From Candidatus Termititenax persephonae (lineage in GTDB: Bacteria > Margulisbacteria > Termititenacia > Termititenacales > Termititenacaceae): 51,678 nucleotides of DNA. This document shows positions 23,881-30,824 of the stretch, piece by piece. Numbering within the stretch: the first letter of the stretch is position 1; the number at the start of each line of letters is the position of its first letter. The notes under the pieces are model-generated. The model ran no database searches, was not told the origin of the DNA, and worked only from the letters and a program-made list of their open reading frames with translations. Location: the NCBI GenBank assembly GCA_003864475.1, contig BGZO01000007.1:1-51678 (forward strand), in the 5' to 3' direction. Position numbers and translations under genes: made by a program.

Positions 23881-24539
23881 ATGAGTTATAATAGATTTTC
23901 ACCCCCCCCCCCCCCCCCCCCATTTTTTCGCTTAGGTACGCCAAAAATCTAACATATTATTGCAAGCGATTTGCAACAATAACCCTGCTGTCCCTGTTTG
24001 TTGTCGGCTGCGGGGTAACAAAAGATGCTTCGGGCGGCGGCGGGAGCAGTAGCGGCACCGCGCCGCCAAGCGCTCCGGTGGAGCCTAAGTTTTACACGCT
24101 GACAATATCGAGGCGCAAGGATGTAACCGCACCAACGGTTAATTTTTTCGTGGACACGGTGCTGATTGAGAATACCGATTGCCCGCGCTCCTCAAAAGAA
24201 TACAAGGACCCGAACTACCCATACGACACAAATAATCCCCATTATTGGTTTAAGGACATTTCCTATACCCTGACGGAGAATACAAAAGTTTACGCCGTGT
24301 TAAATACCAATATTGTGGGAGCCGACTGGCAAAAACATAATTATTTTAGTTTTGAGGTCAGTAAAAATATTGGGACAGAGAACACCCTAACAAAATATTA
24401 CGCGCAAGAAAAAGATGCGACGCTGGAGCTCGTAATGACCGCTAATTATATTGTCAGCAGATTTGCTCTTGATTGGTGGTCATATTCCCAGTATGACCCT
24501 GACAGCAAACCGCCGAATATTATTACAAAGCCGGAGTGA
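23881..24539 (+). CDS. Phase-variable-type lipoprotein (currently out of frame)
   Basis: The lipoprotein frame is open from just after the poly-C tract to 24539 and encodes a hydrophobic signal segment (FATITLLSLFVVGCG) with lipobox cysteine at 24009-24011, a Gly/Ser/Pro linker, and a roughly 155-residue body beginning KFYTLTISRRKD. There is no start codon in that frame between the tract and the signal peptide. An ATG at 23881 precedes the tract but is off by one frame; adding one C or losing two would join it. The same design, with identical 87-base spacing from tract to cysteine, occurs at 29842. The body is unrecognised. Start assignment is inference. Confidence 0.6.
23902..23921 (+). repeat. 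Poly-C tract of 20 bases
   Basis: Twenty consecutive C between ATGAGTTATAATAGATTTTCA and an ATTTTTTCGC tail. It lies between a potential ATG (23881) and the lipoprotein reading frame. Such mononucleotide runs slip readily during replication, and also during sequencing, so the exact length is uncertain. Confidence 0.9.
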
Positions 24540-24572
24540 GCGCATGAAAAAACCGCTGGAGAAAAGATAATT

Positions 24573-25124
24573 ATGTGGTCGTTTATAAAAAATATACAGT
24601 CTAATACCGATGTTATTCCTAAAAATGACGCAATGTGGATTATTGGTATTTTTGCAATTATACTAGGATTTCTAATTTATAGTTTTTTCAACGATTTTAT
24701 TGAAGAAAATCGGAAAGCTAATATAAGAATAACATTTAAGAATTTTTTTGAGGGTTTCATTACCCAATGTGTTGGAGTGGTTATTTTCATTATAGTTTTG
24801 TTTTGTATTGTTCTCCTGTTAGATATTGGATATAGAGAAATAACTAAAGAAAAACCCAAGACAGAAGAAAAAGTTAATATCCGTAATTCATCATTGCCAT
24901 ATAAGACTGTAAATGGCTTCCAGATTGAAAGAACTTTTAATGTCGGTAATTATGAAGTTGTTGAAACAATAGATATAGTATCAATGAATAAATATATTGA
25001 CACACCCAATTATTACATAATAATTGACGACAAAGGCAATAAATACACTCTTATCAAAAACAGCAACAATAATGACCCACTAAACTTATTTGAAGATTTA
25101 AGCACAGCAGATTTTGATTTTTGA
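24573..25124 (+). CDS. Membrane protein of unknown function, two helices
   Basis: A 183-residue protein with two transmembrane helices (about 22-40 and 62-86), a short basic loop between them, and a C-terminal soluble part of about 95 residues rich in Asn, Tyr and Asp. No family recognised. It starts 34 bases after the lipoprotein stop. Base composition is markedly AT-rich, like the rest of the island and unlike the parA gene just upstream, which points to recent acquisition. Confidence 0.65.
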   Translation: MWSFIKNIQSNTDVIPKNDAMWIIGIFAIILGFLIYSFFNDFIEENRKANIRITFKNFFEGFITQCVGVVIFIIVLFCIVLLLDIGYREITKEKPKTEEKVNIRNSSLPYKTVNGFQIERTFNVGNYEVVETIDIVSMNKYIDTPNYYIIIDDKGNKYTLIKNSNNNDPLNLFEDLSTADFDF

Positions 25125-25195
25125 CTTATCAATTTGTAATTGGTGTTGTTTTGGCCATAATACTAAGACTAAGATAATAAACGAGGAGTAAGAAA

Positions 25196-25426
25196 ATGCG
25201 AAAACTTAAAATCAACCAAAAGAGAATGTTTAAGCACTCTATATATACCAGTATTGGCTTTGGCGTTGTGGCAACGATTATGGCAGTGTTTAGTGGAGAC
25301 ATTGGAGTATTTTTCGGCTGTTTAATCGGCGTTCCGCTAGCAACGATAATTCCGCTAATAATCATTTGTTTTATCTGGGAGATTATCAGGAATTTTTTAG
25401 AGTTCGAGGAAGACAACAACAAATAG
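25196..25426 (+). CDS. Small membrane protein of unknown function
   Basis: A 76-residue protein with a basic N-terminus and two hydrophobic segments (about 13-36 and 41-62) separated by a short glycine-bearing turn, then an acidic tail. An ACGAGGAG ribosome binding site precedes the ATG. It converges on the retropepsin gene with 16 bases between the stops. It could be cargo of the lipoprotein cassette or a small membrane effector; nothing decides this. Confidence 0.6.
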   Translation: MRKLKINQKRMFKHSIYTSIGFGVVATIMAVFSGDIGVFFGCLIGVPLATIIPLIIICFIWEIIRNFLEFEEDNNK

Positions 25427-25442
25427 GATTTTGGGGCTAAAT

Positions 25443-26000
25443 TTATTTATTAAGCCCGCAACACTTTTTATATTTTTTACCACTCCCACATGGGCATGGT
25501 TCATTTCTTCCAATTCTATCAAAGCCAACTTCTGGCATAACATAAGAATGTTTCATAAAATCAATATGTCCAATTGACGGTATACGGAATGAAAAAACTG
25601 TTTTTTTGTTAAAATTAGAAATTGCAAAATCACCCACCGTAATAATATCCATTCCTATTAACATATCACATCCTTGGGGAGTTCCTTCTACAACCAACAC
25701 ATTGCTTACCTTTACTTTGTTCGGCAAACCTACATTTACATAATAAAGATTACTCGGAACATCTTTTTCACTAGGGGTGCTTATCAATGTTTTTGACACA
25801 ACACTTAAATCAAGTTTCCTTGCTATTTCTGGTCTTATTAAAGAACAACTTGCCCCGGTATCCCACAACGCTTTAACTTTTTGGGTTTTATTCGTATTAT
25901 AAGCATTCTCAATTAAAACTTCTGTTATAAGTCCTCGCAATAACCCATTCTGGGAAACATATGTGAAACTATAACTTTGGCGCTGAGATGTATTTGCCAT
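25443..26000 (-). CDS. Retropepsin-like aspartyl protease with C-terminal SEC-C zinc motif
   Basis: A 185-residue protein. The N-terminal domain has the retroviral-type aspartyl protease signature [12 protein letters not shown] (catalytic Asp near residue 47) and, further on, [18 protein letters not shown], the second conserved hydrophobic-GxD element of the fold. One copy per chain means a homodimer is needed for activity. Residues 163-183 form a SEC-C motif, [18 protein letters not shown], a zinc finger found on SecA and many nuclease or protease proteins. It is coupled to the 87-residue gene upstream (stop TAG abuts ATG). Phage-borne position suggests a maturation protease or a defence/toxin role; substrate unknown. 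Confidence 0.85.
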   Translation of the reverse strand: MANTSQRQSYSFTYVSQNGLLRGLITEVLIENAYNTNKTQKVKALWDTGASCSLIRPEIARKLDLSVVSKTLISTPSEKDVPSNLYYVNVGLPNKVKVSNVLVVEGTPQGCDMLIGMDIITVGDFAISNFNKKTVFSFRIPSIGHIDFMKHSYVMPEVGFDRIGRNEPCPCGSGKKYKKCCGLNK

Positions 26001-26264
26001 CTATGCAGCTTTACGTTTAGAAATAGCAACGTTACCCTGAAAATGGTTTACGGCTTGTTTTTTATCCTTAAAACATTCTTGGACTAAAAATGTGCCCAGC
26101 TTTTCTGTTGTCAGCGTCGCATCTAAAGCAGATTTGAATGTATCATAATCCCCTAAAACACCTTGGTTTTTAATCACAAGAAACCTATGCCCGTATTTTT
26201 TATAAAAAGCAGGCATATTTTCAATAAAATATTTATAGTCTTTATCAAGCACTGAATTATTCAT
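26001..26264 (-). CDS. Small partner protein of the retropepsin gene (DUF5678-like)
   Basis: An 87-residue soluble protein. The central YGHRFLVIKNQGVLGDYDTF resembles the short DUF5678 family, in which a wVAIkdgkvig-like strand is typical, and members are often encoded just before retropepsin-like proteases. The stop codon abuts the protease start. A promoter with TATAAT lies 17 bases before the ATG inside a perfect inverted repeat. It may be a substrate, inhibitor or antitoxin for the protease; this is inference. Confidence 0.6.
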   Translation of the reverse strand: MNNSVLDKDYKYFIENMPAFYKKYGHRFLVIKNQGVLGDYDTFKSALDATLTTEKLGTFLVQECFKDKKQAVNHFQGNVAISKRKAA

Positions 26265-26278
26265 ATTTAATCACCAGG

Positions 26279-26342
26279 TATATTATACCACATTTCCACC
26301 CATTTCCAGTATTTTTTAACATGCATAATGTGGTATAATATA
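26279..26342. promoter_or_regulatory. Symmetric divergent promoter/operator, 15-bp perfect inverted repeat
   Basis: TATATTATACCACAT (26279-26293) and ATGTGGTATAATATA (26328-26342) are exact reverse complements separated by 34 bases. Each arm contains a TATAAT -10 box, one per strand, and each box is 17 bases from an ATG (26264 on the minus strand, 26357 on the plus). A dimeric repressor binding both arms, or looping between them, would control the protease pair and the small plus-strand gene together. Confidence 0.65.
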
Positions 26343-26356
26343 AACAGGTGGCAAGT

Positions 26357-26506
26357 ATGATAAGAACATTAAAAATAGCATTAAAAGCCTTGAAAAACTG
26401 CATAAAAAAAGAATATGCCAATGAGGTTTTTTTCAGCGATTTGCATGTGTCAGATTTCATTCATTTTGCTTTAGTACAGAAATTAACCAGTTTATTTACT
26501 CATTAG
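26357..26506 (+). CDS. Possible small basic protein divergent from the protease pair
   Basis: A 49-residue frame starting with ATG five bases after AGGTGG, and preceded by a TATAAT box in the inverted repeat. The first 20 residues are lysine-rich and amphipathic (MIRTLKIALKALKNCIKK). It ends five bases before the convergent phage gene. Support comes from the RBS and promoter; there is no recognised family. Confidence 0.4.
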   Translation: MIRTLKIALKALKNCIKKEYANEVFFSDLHVSDFIHFALVQKLTSLFTH

Positions 26507-26511
26507 AGCAA

Positions 26512-27702
26512 TTATTTTGTCTTTCTTTGGCTAATTATAGAATTTAAGGCTAGGCCTCTATTTTTTAATTCAGAGTTTAATAGTTTCTTTCCTAAGCCAA
26601 CTAGTGGCCGTCCAGTTTTTATCGCCACTTTATGTACAATCGGAGAAAACGGAAGTGATAGGGCTGCTATTAACGGATTTTTTACAGCGGCAATACCAGC
26701 GCCAAACCCAGCCGCGCTAGCAACTTGTTTAGAAAAATCGTCAGCATATATTGGAAATAATCTGTTGAACTGCTCTGCCGCCGCGTTTATTTCCTTACCA
26801 AATGTGGATTTAGCCGTATTCAATCCCCTAATAACTCTTTGTCCGGCCTCTGCTTGAGCTGTTTTTAATCCTTCTTTTGTCGCGTTCATTTTTAAGACGG
26901 ATGGGTCATCAATGGCAGCTTTATATAAATCTTTTTTTATGCCAGTAAGCTTTGAGCCAAGTTTAACTATATTATTTTTATTGAAAATATTTTTTGCTAA
27001 TGTTCCTCCACCTAACAATGCCGTATCTAAAATAACAGAAAATTTTGCACTATCTATAGCGTCTTTTAATGCATCCTCATGATTGGCTCTATCTAGTGTT
27101 CTATTTTTAACGTAACTGCCGGTGCCTATCGTACCCGCTCTTGCCATTATTGCTGTGGCATTATTGACCAAAGGTTTAGCTAACGCGCTAGATAATTTTG
27201 CTGACTTGGATATTACTGGCAATGCCCTTAATGCTTGAGGAACTTTACTAGCAGAACCGGCTAAACCCATTATCGCACCCGAAGCAAGAGCTTTGGGTGC
27301 GACTTCCTTTAATACCGATTTTATAACATTAAATTGCTCTTTAATATCTAATCCGGTTTCGTCGTTAGGACTTTTTTTATAAATATCCCTTAGTGCATCT
27401 GTATATTTTGGATACTTTTTATTATATCCGACAAAGCCAGCGGCAAATTTCGCAGTTTTTGGTAGAAAACTTTTGTCATAATTTTCAGCATCTTTTATAT
27501 TTGATAATTGTTTTGGCGTAAAGCGTAATTGTATTGCTAAATCGTTTTTCATTTTTCTCCGCTTCTCTAATAAGTCAGCTCGGTTATTATATATATCCCG
27601 TAAAATCTCATAATCATCGCCTTCAGCATTTGGGTTTAATGCTTTAAATTTATTTATATTTTCCCTATCAAAATTTTCAATATCTGCTGCTACTGTTGTC
27701 AT
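26512..27702 (-). CDS. Phage-type structural or ejection-like protein
   Basis: A 396-residue protein, mostly alpha-helical, rich in Ala, Lys and Asn. It has small hydrophobic stretches with glycine (ALASGAIMGLAGSASKV near residue 138; ASAAGFGAGIAAVKNPLIAALSLPF near 325), a texture common in internal virion, ejection or tail-completion proteins. No catalytic motif is visible. It is monocistronic on the minus strand, between a hairpin-rich intergenic region and the protease operon. The assignment is by composition and context only. Confidence 0.5.
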   Translation of the reverse strand: MTTVAADIENFDRENINKFKALNPNAEGDDYEILRDIYNNRADLLEKRRKMKNDLAIQLRFTPKQLSNIKDAENYDKSFLPKTAKFAAGFVGYNKKYPKYTDALRDIYKKSPNDETGLDIKEQFNVIKSVLKEVAPKALASGAIMGLAGSASKVPQALRALPVISKSAKLSSALAKPLVNNATAIMARAGTIGTGSYVKNRTLDRANHEDALKDAIDSAKFSVILDTALLGGGTLAKNIFNKNNIVKLGSKLTGIKKDLYKAAIDDPSVLKMNATKEGLKTAQAEAGQRVIRGLNTAKSTFGKEINAAAEQFNRLFPIYADDFSKQVASAAGFGAGIAAVKNPLIAALSLPFSPIVHKVAIKTGRPLVGLGKKLLNSELKNRGLALNSIISQRKTK

Positions 27703-28183
27703 ACCCTAACTATACAAAAACATGTAGAAAAGTCTATTAGAATTTTGAGTAAAAAATTAGTGATAGCGTGGTCAGGGCGGAGTTTTTACGCTCCGCCCTG
27801 TTTGGGTTAGCGTATAATGCTGATAAGCTCAACCATTAACGCGACCAAATTAAGAAACCAAATTAAAATTGATACAATTCTCCCTTTCCGGCAAATAAAA
27901 ACCCTTTACCGGCAATTATTCGCCTTTTTAAAAATTGTTGACATTCATATTTGGAGTAGTAAAATAGACTTCGCTGGGAAGTTAGAAAACCTGCTCTCTT
28001 GGAAGCCGATGTTTGCGCATCGGCTTCACTTTTCTGTATAGACTTTCAATTCAACCACGCCCCTTTCATTGCTTTACAAAACAGGCGGGGCTTATCCCCA
28101 CTACAAGATAAGCCCCATGATTTTTGTAGTGGTTTAAAATTGCACCCCCTCTTATTGGTTTAGACCGCAAGAGGTTTTTTTAT
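27703..28183. other. Hairpin-rich intergenic region
   Basis: About 480 bases with no convincing gene. It holds four strong hairpins: 27774-27799 (AGGGCGGAG stem), 28002-28027 (GAAGCCGATG stem, 10 bp), 28087-28116 (GGGGCTTATC stem, 10 bp) and 28148-28181 (terminator). A TATAAT lies at 27813-27818. A 74-codon plus-strand frame at 27817 lacks an RBS and has no protein-like features. The region may encode a structured RNA on the plus strand. Confidence 0.5.
28148..28181 (+). terminator. Rho-independent terminator (plus strand)
   Basis: CCTCTT (28148-28153) pairs with AAGAGG (28169-28174), followed by seven T. It points away from the minus-strand gene at 28184, so it must end a plus-strand transcript from the hairpin-rich region. 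Confidence 0.6.
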
Positions 28184-28480
28184 TTACTCTTTTTTAAATT
28201 CGTTCATATCAATCATTAACTCTTGAATAAAACCATTGCCACCTAGTTTTTTATACGCATCATAAAGAGAGTTAGCGGTGGAAAATTTATATATGCTTAT
28301 CTTCCTATCTGGCTTGCATTGTTCATATATTTGGTATATTTGACTTCTCAATATTGCAATAAAGGCGTTATTGCTGTCAGCAAAAAGCCATTTTTTTAAC
28401 CTGCCGATAACAACAAAAAGGCCGCCTGCGATAGTCATTACGCAGGCAATTATATTTAATATTTGCTGGATATTATCCAT
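28184..28480 (-). CDS. Small phage membrane protein, holin-like
   Basis: A 98-residue protein with an N-terminal transmembrane helix (about residues 7-27), a short basic loop, and a soluble helical C-terminus containing YDAYKKLGGNGFIQELM. This layout and the Y-x-x-YKKLGGNG motif are typical of small membrane proteins in phage lysis modules of Gram-positive and related hosts. It could be a holin or holin-associated protein. The gene is three bases downstream of another one-helix membrane protein. Confidence 0.6.
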   Translation of the reverse strand: MDNIQQILNIIACVMTIAGGLFVVIGRLKKWLFADSNNAFIAILRSQIYQIYEQCKPDRKISIYKFSTANSLYDAYKKLGGNGFIQELMIDMNEFKKE

Positions 28481-28483
28481 TGC

Positions 28484-28630
28484 TTAATCCTGCTCCTTGT
28501 CCAGTTTTTCATTCAGTTTTTTATAATACAAATAACATTCGTTAAAATAACGAACTTGAAAAACGGCAGAAATAACAGCACTAACAACAACAATTAAACC
28601 AGCACCTACAATTAAAAAATCTTCCTGCAT
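28484..28630 (-). CDS. Small single-helix membrane protein
   Basis: A 48-residue protein: ATG at 28630, AAAGGA ribosome binding site, one hydrophobic helix (about 5-24), and a charged tail (KKLNEKLDKEQD). It precedes the holin-like gene by three bases. In phage lysis cassettes such pairs act together, but no family is recognised. Confidence 0.55.
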   Translation of the reverse strand: MQEDFLIVGAGLIVVVSAVISAVFQVRYFNECYLYYKKLNEKLDKEQD

Positions 28631-28683
28631 AATTAATCCTTTCTTGTTTCAGTATTTAGCATCGTCCCGATTTTGGGACAAAG

Positions 28684-29220
28684 TTACATCACTATGAGCC
28701 TGATATTTTGCTTCTGATTCTTTTTTCTTTCTCCCAAATACTTAATACTCGGCTGGGGGGAAGTTTGTGTAGCTTGTTGTTTTTTCTGTGGCACTTTTCC
28801 GCCAAACTCGACAAGGTTCGCTTCATTCGCTTTTCGCGTGGCCTCTATTGCTTCTCTTAAACGCTTTATCGCCCAGCGCACTTCTGATTCAGGGGAGTCA
28901 AGATTACCAAATGCTTTCTCGACCCTTATACCTTCTTTATCTGATATCGCGCCGGGCAGAAATTTCTTTATATTCTCTAAAACGTTAAACGCATTGAAAG
29001 TCTGGATGAAAGCCGCGTCTTCCATCCATTGTTTGTTTTTTTTATTATTTTTATCAAAAAATGGATTTTTATTTCTCATACTGTAAATACTGTTCTGACC
29101 AATTCCCTTGTTGTAGCCAGTATTGAAACGGTCTAACACGTCTTCCATTTTTGTTAAATTTGCTAAATCGTTTTCAGATTTTGGGAGAAAATCATTATAT
29201 GCGGTTAGAGCGAGGAGCGA
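28684..29220 (-). pseudogene. 5'-truncated phage gene
   Basis: About 178 codons of a helical, Lys/Asn-rich phage-like protein, from LLALTAYNDFLPKSENDLAN to the stop at 28684. Its coding texture ends abruptly at about 29211-29221, where the sequence becomes the last bases of a CRISPR-type repeat. Upstream in the same frame the translation is arginine-rich and not protein-like. The gene has therefore lost its start and N-terminus by a rearrangement at the repeat. A central segment reads MEDVLDRFNTGYNKGIGQN. Function unknown. Confidence 0.6.
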
Positions 29221-29287
29221 CCAAAATGGATTAGCAGGTCGGTGCGGTCTGTTTCGTTTCAATCCACGCTCCTGTACGAGGAGCGAC
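29211..29287 (-). CRISPR. Type I-C-like CRISPR remnant: repeat, 34-base spacer, partial repeat
   Basis: 29256-29287 is a 32-base repeat; on the minus strand GTCGCTCCTCGTACAGGAGC then GTGGATTGAAAC. The arms CGCTCCT and AGGAGCG pair perfectly around a CGTAC loop. This is the form of subtype I-C repeats. Next (29255-29222) come exactly 34 bases, a normal I-C spacer length, and then the first 11 bases of another repeat (GTCGCTCCTCG) before the truncated phage gene begins. No cas genes or leader in the window. Confidence 0.65.
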
Positions 29288-29800
29288 CCAGCGCGGACAC
29301 GGCGACCTCCGCGCCCTGAAAAAATATGTACATCTTGCTTGGATTGGCATTCCTTGTGGTGATGACCAGCCCGGACTGGTGGCCGACCGCAAGCGAGCCG
29401 AGTTGCGCACCGTATACGATGCTGTTGTTGGACGAATTTTGGTAAAAAAACCTCAGCCTTATCCTGATGGAATTTACTGTCGCCCCCGTGCCGAGCGCGG
29501 GAAAATCCCGGACTGCGAGTACGTCGGTAAATTTTGGCCGCCGTACCCCCAGAGCCAGAGCTTGTTGGTCGCGTTGTACGCGATGCTGGTGTTCGATGCC
29601 TGCGATATGGTGTACTGCCTCTGCGTGGACATGTCGTCCGACCACGCCGTCGTCCTCGCGCGGCCAAGGATGCCCGTGATTTGCGCCCGCTCCGGCGCAC
29701 CCGCCTGCGAGATGTCCTCCACCCTCGCCGAGGGTATGGGACTCTTGATTGCGTACCATATCGGTCGACAGAAACATTGACACCCTGCGAGGGCGGTAGT
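29259..29800 (-). pseudogene. Frameshifted gene fragment ending inside the repeat
   Basis: Protein-like sequence runs on the minus strand through three frames: VSVDRYGTQSRVPYP, then ARTTAWSDDMSTQRQYTISQ with LWLWGYGGQN, then LGTGATVNSIRIRLRFFYQN to GRSSYRSVD and a stop inside the repeat. The switches (near 29750 and 29495) indicate at least two indels, so it is a decaying gene. GC content is higher than in the surrounding phage genes. The family is not recognised; repeated NG/W/Y-rich texture suggests an extracellular or fibre protein. Confidence 0.5.
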
Positions 29801-29841
29801 ATTCTTGTAGCGTTTTCACTAAAAAGCAACCGGAGCGTAAA

Positions 29842-30452
29842 GTGTTTAGGTTTATTTTACCCCCCCCCCCCCCAATTTTTCGCGTAGGCACGCCAAAAAC
29901 ACAGCACATTATTGCAAATACATCGCAATAATAATCCTGCTGGCGTTCTTCTCCGCAGGTTGCGGTAAGACAGCGGAGCAAACCGACAGCGGAAGCTCTG
30001 TCGCATCGCCCAGTACTCCTACTCCGCCGCCGGAAACGCCTAAGGTTGTAGCCGAGGACTTGCGCGGGGAGTGGTATTCGGAATATGGAATACAAAAATA
30101 TCCAGTAACATACGGGGATATATTAAAATCATATGCTGATATATATTTGTATCGCTTCACAATAACCAGCGCGACAATGAATATGAAGAACGGAAACTCT
30201 TTTAATGCGTATACGACCGAAAATAGAATTGCCATAAAAGAAACAGACGAAACTATTTATACTTTTACCCGTATTCCCTTATCGGAATATCAGCAGGCTT
30301 ACGATGATGCCGTTGTTGAGGGAAACCCTGGGAAAATACTACAAGCGCAGCATAGGCTTGATGCCGCGCTGGTGCATACTCCAATAGATTTTACTAGCAA
30401 TAATGTTACGACCCGACTATGGCGCGAGCCGGAAACATGGCCAGCGGAATAA
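29842..30452 (+). CDS. Phase-variable-type lipoprotein, second copy (currently out of frame)
   Basis: From the end of the poly-C tract the frame is open to 30452. It encodes FSRRHAKN, a hydrophobic segment (IAIIILLAFFSAGCG) with the lipobox cysteine at 29961-29963, a Ser/Pro-rich linker and a body of about 140 residues starting DLRGEWYSEYG. The first 29 codons align codon by codon with the copy at 23922 (FSLRYAKN, lipobox VVGC). Tract-to-cysteine distance is 87 bases in both. The only upstream start, GTG at 29842, is out of frame by the same amount as in the first copy. The body differs from the other lipoproteins; DLRGEWYS could be a lipocalin-like strand but this is speculative. Confidence 0.6.
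29860..29873 (+). repeat. Poly-C tract of 14 bases
   Basis: Fourteen consecutive C, followed by AATTTTTCGCGTAGGCACGCC, matching the tail at 23922 and at the window start. It lies between a possible GTG (29842) and the lipoprotein frame. Confidence 0.9.
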
Positions 30453-30497
30453 AGTGTAGCGCGGACTTTGGTTTGAATAAATTTTAGGAGGCTTATC

Positions 30498-30779
30498 ATG
30501 GCAGAAAAGAATAAGAGTGAACAGGAATCGGAATTACTTGAATGGAGTGCTTGGACTTTTTTTAAAATAACTGGAATGGTAATTTTCATTGGGATAGGAA
30601 TTCATAGAATTTTTGTACCGCCGGAAATTGTGGGCGGAGATGCATATAACTATATAATTGGAACTTTACAAGCCGTTTGCTCTTTCATTCTTGCGCTTAT
30701 TTTAGCTGTTCTGTATAAGGGCACAAATGTAGAGACGATAGTTAAGGCGGAAAAAAGGCCTGAATCTAAAAAAAAATAA
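30498..30779 (+). CDS. Small membrane protein of unknown function
   Basis: A 93-residue protein with two hydrophobic helices (about 21-38 and 54-73), charged ends and a TAGGAGG ribosome binding site. It follows the lipoprotein by 45 bases and precedes the TerB_N-like gene by 45 bases. Membrane topology would put both termini in the cytoplasm. A functional link to the TerB_N membrane protein is possible. Confidence 0.6.
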   Translation: MAEKNKSEQESELLEWSAWTFFKITGMVIFIGIGIHRIFVPPEIVGGDAYNYIIGTLQAVCSFILALILAVLYKGTNVETIVKAEKRPESKKK

Positions 30780-30824
30780 TAAATACGGAAAGAATATTTT
30801 TTGACTAGGGAGTAAGTAGGCTAT

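Noticed and set aside
26257-26460. Minus-strand 67-codon hydrophobic frame
   Set aside because: It crosses the symmetric promoter region and lacks an RBS; the divergent promoters better explain the sequence.
27817-28041. Plus-strand 74-codon frame in the hairpin-rich region
   Set aside because: No RBS, contains a 10-bp perfect hairpin, no domain-like pattern; more likely non-coding.
29379-29780. Plus-strand frame of 133 codons beside the second poly-C locus
   Set aside because: The minus strand gives more protein-like sequence across three frames, ending at the repeat as in the first locus; the plus frame has odd Cys/Arg composition and no RBS.
23656-29800. Diversity-generating retroelement target
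   Set aside because: The gene fragments have variable texture, but there is no reverse transcriptase and no template/variable repeat pair with adenine-specific differences.
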